Origin: Nemertoderma westbladi
Taxonomy: Eukaryota; Xenacoelomorpha; Nemertodermatida; Nemertodermatidae
Direction: 5' to 3'
Assembly: GCA_032718475.1 (NCBI GenBank)
Contig: JAUCBJ010001910.1
Coordinates: 1-37,039 of the forward strand
DNA length: 37,039 nucleotides
Positions 32,320 through 37,039 of this stretch are shown piece after piece. The position numbers were made by a program, and so were the translations under genes. The notes under the pieces are model-generated. The model saw nothing but the letters and a program-made list of their open reading frames with translations. It was not told the DNA's origin and did not search any database. Positions within the stretch are counted from its first letter, which is position 1, and the number at the start of each line of letters is the position of its first letter.

Positions 32320-33021
32320 GAGATGAACATGCTGTTCGATTCCCAGAAGGCTGTGGAACCCAATTCCTATGACAAAACTCTGTCAGTCGAAGAGGAGAGG
32401 GCCAAACATATCCAGAAAACGACCACTCGTTTCATTAAGGAAGGAGGTTTCATATGAAATCGGATTTATTATTCCGTAAGAAAGACCAGAGTTTCATTAA
32501 CAACCGAACTTTAGCCGTTAAAAGATTAAATCAATTACATCGGAGGTTAGCAGGAAACACCTGAACTAAGGAGATGTATAAAACACAACTAAATAAATTT
32601 ATTGACAAGGGGTATGCCGAACTGGTTCCCCCTGGAACCGCAAAAATCGAGTGTACGTACTAACTTAGACATCACTATATACCCAAACCCATCAAAACCC
32701 GGCGAAGTCCGGGTCGTATTTGACGGTTCCACCCTCTATAAAGGACAATCGCTAAACTCAGAGTTATTGCTTGGACCCAATTTATTAAGATCTTTATTGG
32801 GAATAATTTTGCTTGGACCCAATTTATTAAGATCTTTATTGGGAATAATTTTACGATTAAAGGCAATACTCTATAGTCTTCACCTCGGATATAGAGGGGA
32901 TGTTCCTCCAAGTAATCGGATAATAGTAATATCAAGATCGGGACAGTTATGTATCATGTATATGAATCACATAAAAAAGTCAGAACCTGGCTTTCTATTG
33001 AAGTGCAGTAGCCAAAATTAG
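32320..33021 (+). pseudogene. BEL/Pao-like connector and N-terminal RT remnant
   Basis: Blocks: 'LSVEEERAKHIQKTTTRFI' and 'NNRTLAVKRLNQLHRRL' (the E..A..IL..TTR and NNR..A..RL..L motifs before RT), 'FIDKGYAELVP' (32,598 onward), then 'YPNPSKPGEVRVVFDGS', 'GQSLNSELLLGPNLLRSLLG', after which the expected ADI..MF block is missing. These are diagnostic for BEL/Pao RT. A frame change lies near 32,640, and the RT is cut off before the catalytic YVDD. An in-frame 42-bp tandem duplication sits at 32,769-32,852. Confidence 0.78.
32769..32852. repeat. 42-bp tandem duplication inside the RT relic
   Basis: 32,769-32,810 and 32,811-32,852 are identical. They duplicate 14 codons (LLGPNLLRSLLGII) in frame. 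Confidence 0.95.
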
Positions 33022-33119
33022 ACAACATCATGGATGGAACAGATAATTCATATCTAAAGTGTACTTCAACTTTCATCTTTATTAATCATTTCATCATCGT
33101 TATCTTTTATTCAGACTCC

Positions 33120-33303
33120 ACTGATGTATGTTCAGCATACTTTCATTATATGGGATTCCTGATGAAATTATTGCAGCAATGAGGTAAGTATATGAAGATT
33201 CCACGACATTTGTGTCTACTGTTGATGGTGACACAAATCTATTCGAAGTTTTATGGAGAGTCCTCCAGGGAGAACTCGTAATGGTGGTTGACTATGCGGT
33301 TAA
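33120..33303 (+). pseudogene. Short LINE reverse transcriptase relic
   Basis: Reading from 33,131: 'ILSLYGIPDEIIAAMR', an in-frame TAA, 'VYEDSTTFVSTVDGDTNLFE', 'VLWRVLQGEL', then 'VDYAVK'. This is the 'YGIPxxIVxxIxxLYxxxxxxV...GxxxxFxxxxGVxQGDxLxPxLF...DYAxR' segment of RTE-type non-LTR RTs. The stretch between 'LQGEL' and 'VDYA' is shortened. It may be of the same family as the fragment at 35,011, but the two are not collinear. Confidence 0.6.
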
Positions 33304-33444
33304 GAAATATAAATTTCATTTTTACAGACAATAGAATTATTATAAATCAAACCACATGCAAACCAAAATATTAATAAACAAATTATTTCCAAAACAGCAA
33401 TAACACATAAAACGAGCAAACCAGCCACCATTGGTTGAAATGTA

Positions 33445-34754
33445 CTAACTACTACTATATCTAAAAGTAAACACAGCCACCAAACAGAAAATAAAAGGCA
33501 ACCCCAACAGACTGAGAAGCGAACATGCAGCTTCCATTCCAAAGTAATCATTGAGAAATCCACCAAAAATGGGACCTATAATTGATCCAATAGATAGTGA
33601 AATTCGAAGCATCTGTTGAAGAAGAGATCTAGTGTCAACATTATCTTGATAACCACAAACATTCACAGACAATTGTGTTTGTGTTTCTAAAGCAGGGGTT
33701 AGATATAAACCACATCCGAATCCAAGTACAGTGCATCCAGTGATAGAAATTGCTAGATAATGAGGTATCCCTAGTACTTCTGTAGGGCCAATTAGTTGCA
33801 TGGACACTGCTATTACCATTAAACCAATTACAGATGGTATGACAGTATGCTTCAATTTCTTTATCATTATGGACATGACTAGACCAATGAAACTTTCAAC
33901 AGCTGGAAATATTATGTAAATACGACCAATATTGTATTGGTTCATATTGTACTCATGAAAAACGTATGCAGCATAGTTCGCAACAGCAAATTGTGAAAGT
34001 ATATTGTAATAAATGGTCAAAATAAATATAAGTGTTATTGCTGGATTCCTCAGAACTCCAATATAAGTTAGTCTGACTTCATTTGATTCACATCTGTCAT
34101 GAAGATAAGCTGGTGACTCTATCCAGCAGTAAAGGACAATAATGAGGTACATTAAACCTGATATTATAAATGGGAATTCAAACCCAATGACGCAAAAACC
34201 GAGGATCCAAAAACTGGTGCTACCATGTATCCTATGTTGCCACTAATAACTGCTAGACTAGCTAATAAAGTTCTTTGTGTCGGCCACAATTCCATCAATA
34301 GACTGAATGAATACATGTAACTAATGTTGAGTCCAACAGCTTCGATGATGCGAAATGAAAAACAAGCAAAAATATATAATACATTGTTAGTATTAGGGAT
34401 ATATTCTACAAACCCATAAGCTAACTGGGAAACTGCCCCAATAATGCCAAATAGACCCAAAGAGATACGAGTTCCCCAATTGTTAATAGAGTGAGGGCAA
34501 GTAATGTAGATTACAAGTCTGACAGTGGCAAATGTCGCCAGTAATGCACCAATCAAAGTCTTCGACCAGTCCCGGTCTTCCACAACAATTGGGTAGAAGG
34601 ACTCCAATAGATTGTGACACCAACCAGGTATCATTTGATATAACAGCAGCATGGTCACTAGCACATAAAGTCTCCACCCCTTTCGATGACTATCTTCTTT
34701 GGCACATATTTTATTGGTTTCATTTGTGAAAATCTGAGACTTTTCATCTGACAT
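33445..34754 (-). pseudogene. MFS transporter, SLC18B1-like (copy 2, one-base frameshift)
   Basis: A same-strand paralogue of the gene at 377-1,690, about 85% identical at protein level by eye. The ATG at 34,754 opens a frame that goes off at ~34,180, where copy 1 has four A (GAATTCAAAACCC) and copy 2 has three (at 34,180-34,182). The rest of the protein continues in the next frame from ~34,180 to a TAG at 33,445-33,447. Apart from this one base the coding sequence is complete and has no other stop: its length of 1,310 bases is 1,314 less one codon at the C-terminus and one deleted base. Most residue changes are conservative, as expected if selection acted until recently. It may be a young pseudogene, an assembly error in an A run, or a polymorphic null allele. 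The C-terminal five residues differ from copy 1. Confidence 0.85.
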
Positions 34755-35010
34755 TTTGCAGAAAATTTAGTGTATCTATATTTATGTTTGTTTAATTTAA
34801 TATTATTTGTAATAGGATGGCAACAAGGAACTAAAATCGATCTACATTACATAATTAATACTTATATTGGCGTCTAATGTAGTTATATTATTTTAAATTA
34901 TTTGTTCTTACAGATCTAACTCTTATAAATGTGGCACCAACAAACTAAACATATTTCACTTAAAAGAATTATCCTCGTCTGTTTATGAATATATAAATAA
35001 ATATTTATAT
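34755..35010. other. Upstream flank of MFS copy 2
   Basis: The first ~40 bases are similar to the leader of copy 1; the rest is AT-rich. No other signal is recognised. Confidence 0.4.
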
Positions 35011-35432
35011 TTGCAATATAGAACTGACAATGCTGTAAAGGATTCTTATACAGTAGAAGTTCAAAACAGCTTTGAAGCACTTCAGTCAATGGATGAAGAC
35101 CAATCCACCGATTTAATATACCAGAATATAATAACAGCCCACAAGGAATCAGCTAAGATGCATATCCCCCAGAAACCCAAACGAAAACAGTATGTGCCAT
35201 GGCAAAACTCTGGGGTTACTTGTAAGAGAGAAGATCTTAAGATAGCCTACAAAGTTAAAGCCGAACAACCAACAACCGAAAACATTAACAAGGTTGAGAA
35301 AGCTAAGGACGATCTTAAATTGGCCTACAACATCAGCCAGGAAAAGTACATACAGGATAAAACTGAAGCAATTACAACTGCTCACATACAGCAACAATCA
35401 AGACTTACCTGGCAAACTGTAAATGGGTGTTC
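35011..35432 (+). pseudogene. LINE fragment: endonuclease-RT linker (RTE-like)
   Basis: An open frame with 'VQNSFEALQSMDED', 'AHKESAKMHIPQKPKRKQ', 'LKLAYNISQEKYIQDKTEAI' and 'SRLTWQTVNG'. This is the pattern of the linker between endonuclease and RT in RTE-like LINEs (NRF..L ... A....P...K..K.PW ... K..Y......I ... W..VN...GR). It is cut at the VNG point by the 15-bp minisatellite, and the RT is absent downstream. There is no true start codon, since the frame opens at the truncated 5' edge. Confidence 0.6.
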
Positions 35433-35634
35433 GGACACTTCCCCCCCGGACAGTTCCCCCCCGCTCAAGTAGGACACTTCCCCCCCGGACACTTCCCCCC
35501 CAGACACTTCCCCCCCGGACACTTCCCCCCCGGACAGTTCCCCCCCGCTCAAGTAGGACACTTCCCCCCCGGACACTTCCCCCCCAGACACTTCCCCCCC
35601 GCGGACACTTCCCCCCCGCGGACACTTCCCCCCC
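35433..35634. repeat. C-rich 15-bp minisatellite (GGACACTTCCCCCCC), plus orientation
   Basis: About a dozen 15-bp units; AGACACTT and GGACAGTT variants recur in fixed order, and a GCTCAAGTA spacer occurs at 35,463 and 35,550, forming a larger unit of roughly 84-87 bp. The 15-bp period keeps frames open on both strands (SGGEV- and TLPPR-type repeats), which is a by-product. Confidence 0.92.
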
Positions 35635-36319
35635 GACTGATCTTAACTTCGCACATTCGTATTTTTCATTTTGTAAGGTAAACGGACCGTTTGTATCCAG
35701 ATAAGTTGTATCCAATTTTCCTTTCGTAGCTCAGAAAGTGATCTTTTGCATCCCGATTTTACATTTTATATCCAAGTTTTATTTATGGGTTTTATCAATG
35801 CAATTACATCGTATTGTTTGCTAATCTTTAAACAATTAATTATATTAGATGACCTATAAATTCCATCCCCGGAATTATATACTGCTTTTATTAACTATAG
35901 AATTATAATAATTAATTGTTTTAATTATAGGTATTATTACGTAATAGTCTTCTTCAAATTGTAGCAGATGGGGATGAATATTATTGTTGCAATCAAAATT
36001 ATACCTCTCCAGGGTAAAATCGACATGCGTCGACCTGTATTCTGTGTTCAGCATTACATATTGATATACATATTACTATACATACTATATAGATATTATA
36101 CACACTACATATTAAATTTCCTGGTTACTTGCAATATTTTTAATAGGATTTTGTTGAATTATGTAATATTGTAGTAATTTATATATTAAATTGGTTAACA
36201 TTCAATACAGCTCCTACTTTAGGCTTAGTCAATTTATTATCTGATGATACAAACATGAATTAATTATTTCAAAGTGGTCTTAAGTCTTTCACCACGGGCA
36301 CTCAGGGAAATGCCGGGGT
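35635..36319. other. AT-rich segment between the inverted minisatellites
   Basis: No gene is recognised. A TTGTATCCA word recurs near 35,689 and 35,706. The remainder is low-complexity AT DNA. Confidence 0.4.
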
Positions 36320-36446
36320 CTAGGGGCGATAACCCCCAATAAAAGAAGTGGGGGTTTGGGGGCGGCAGCCCCCAAGAAAAGAAGCGGGGGTTTGGGGGCG
36401 GCAGCCCCCAAGAAAAGAAGCGGGGGTTTGGGGGCGGCAGCCCCCA
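36320..36446. repeat. 36-bp minisatellite, about 3.5 units
   Basis: Units contain GGGGGCGGCAGCCCCC, itself a small inverted repeat, then AAGAAAAGAAG and CGGGGGTTT. The last two full units are nearly identical. It is not related to the 36-bp minisatellite at 27,338 despite the same period. Confidence 0.9.
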
Positions 36447-36620
36447 ATTAAAAGAAATTAAAAGAATTAAAGGAATTAAAAGAAAAACAAACAAAATTTG
36501 ACTATAAAAATGTTTCTTTTATAATTTTGAAAAAACTTGTCTAGATACAACTTGTCCTGTAACCATCTTTAACTTTTGTTTATTGCTTTGAAGCACCCAG
36601 ATTAATTTTAACACTTTAAC

Positions 36621-36690
36621 TGGGGGGGAAGTGTCCGGGGGGCAAGTGTCCGGGGGGGAAGTGTCCTACTTGGGCGGGGGGGAAGTGTCC
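36621..36690. repeat. 15-bp minisatellite in inverted orientation
   Basis: Reverse-complement relative of the repeat at 35,433: GGGGGGGAAGTGTCC units, including the same spacer (read here as CCTACTTGGGC). About four units, ending at 'GTGTCCTATATCC'. Confidence 0.9.
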
Positions 36691-36730
36691 TATATCCGTA
36701 GTGGAGGGATGAGTCAGTGTCCAACCCAAT

Positions 36731-36760
36731 GCGACCTTTACTAATGTTAGTAAAGGTCGC
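36731..36760. repeat. Perfect 14-bp inverted repeat with 2-base loop
   Basis: GCGACCTTTACTAA at 36,731-36,744 and TTAGTAAAGGTCGC at 36,747-36,760, around TG. The function is unknown; it is next to the inverted minisatellite. Confidence 0.85.
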
Positions 36761-37039
36761 GCCTTTGGTCCAATCATTGTGTAGATGTCTATAGATTCCT
36801 GATAGGCTTACTGCAGTTAATTGGTGCCTCAGATAGATATTGGATAGTTCCAACTTCCAAGGCTGCTTGCTATCACCATACTTACCTGTCTGGCACCTTT
36901 AACCCCCTACCCCTGTTAAGAGTAGTCAGTTTTCAGTATATGTTACTATTAGTATTCAGGAGAGATTTAGAAGTTTATTAGTCATTATAAACTACCCCGA
37001 GACGGCAGGGCTTACATTGCATCATTGCTTTATTATATT
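36761..37039. other. Right edge of the window, no gene seen
   Basis: Unremarkable AT-rich DNA. No repeat or ORF is recognised. Confidence 0.4.

Larger units (their letters stand above)
30330..33021 (+). mobile_element. BEL/Pao-like LTR retrotransposon relic (gag to early RT)
   Basis: Plus-strand blocks follow BEL/Pao order: a gag core, an aspartic-protease-region C-terminus, the protease-RT connector and the first part of RT. Each is in a different frame or separated by stops. RNase H, integrase and the rest of RT are missing, and no LTR pair was found. The relic ends near 33,021 and is followed by an unrelated LINE fragment. It is described only as a decayed copy. Confidence 0.72.

Noticed and set aside
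33300-33566. 88-codon hydrophobic minus-strand ORF overlapping the end of MFS copy 2
   Set aside because: A different frame over the transporter's hydrophobic 3' end; hydrophobicity is inherited from the overlapping gene.
35382-35715. Glycine/serine- or proline-rich repeat ORFs on both strands
   Set aside because: Produced by the 15-bp C-rich minisatellite, whose period is divisible by three.
1-37039. tRNA or rRNA genes
   Set aside because: No tRNA box A/B pair with a cloverleaf and no rRNA-like conserved segment was noticed on either strand; without a search tool a diverged one could be missed.

Overview
This is a piece of an animal (metazoan) nuclear genome, most likely a marine invertebrate. 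The reasons are the AT-rich non-coding background, decayed CR1/L2-like, RTE-like and BEL/Pao-like retroelements, a hAT-type MITE, several minisatellites and a long satellite array. The only cellular genes are two copies of an SLC18B1-like MFS transporter. The phylum cannot be fixed from the sequence; a few AGGCCTA words (near 2,169, 2,478 and 27,122) are only a weak hint.

Layout. 377-1,690 (-): an intact single-exon MFS transporter. 2,690-4,730 (+): a decayed retroelement ORF split by about 1 kb of inverted-repeat elements and a TCG microsatellite. 4,923-25,509: one satellite territory built on a 37-bp unit. Within it, at 5,141-9,640, sits a 5'-truncated CR1-like LINE (element A, +), and inside A at 5,684-8,374 sits a second 5'-truncated LINE in the opposite orientation (element B, -) whose 862-codon frame is still open. 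The main satellite block, 9,641-25,509, has roughly 425 units and clear higher-order duplications.

25,510-33,300: a repeat graveyard. It holds homopolymer C and G tracts, a gag-like remnant, a GC-rich 36-bp minisatellite open in all six frames, a near-perfect ~320-bp palindrome, a hAT-type MITE with an exact 8-bp target duplication, a BEL/Pao-like gag-protease-RT relic, and a short LINE RT relic. 33,445-34,754 (-): the second MFS copy, broken by one missing A. 35,011-36,690: an RTE-like LINE fragment running into a 15-bp C-rich minisatellite, whose relative lies inverted about 1 kb further on, with another 36-bp minisatellite between them.

The genes do not form a pathway. The two MFS paralogues are same-strand duplicates now about 33 kb apart, and the DNA between them is almost wholly repetitive. 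I see no new enzymatic or defence system. The most notable content is the satellite with its higher-order structure, the three-level nesting (satellite > A > B), and several hairpin or inverted-repeat elements.
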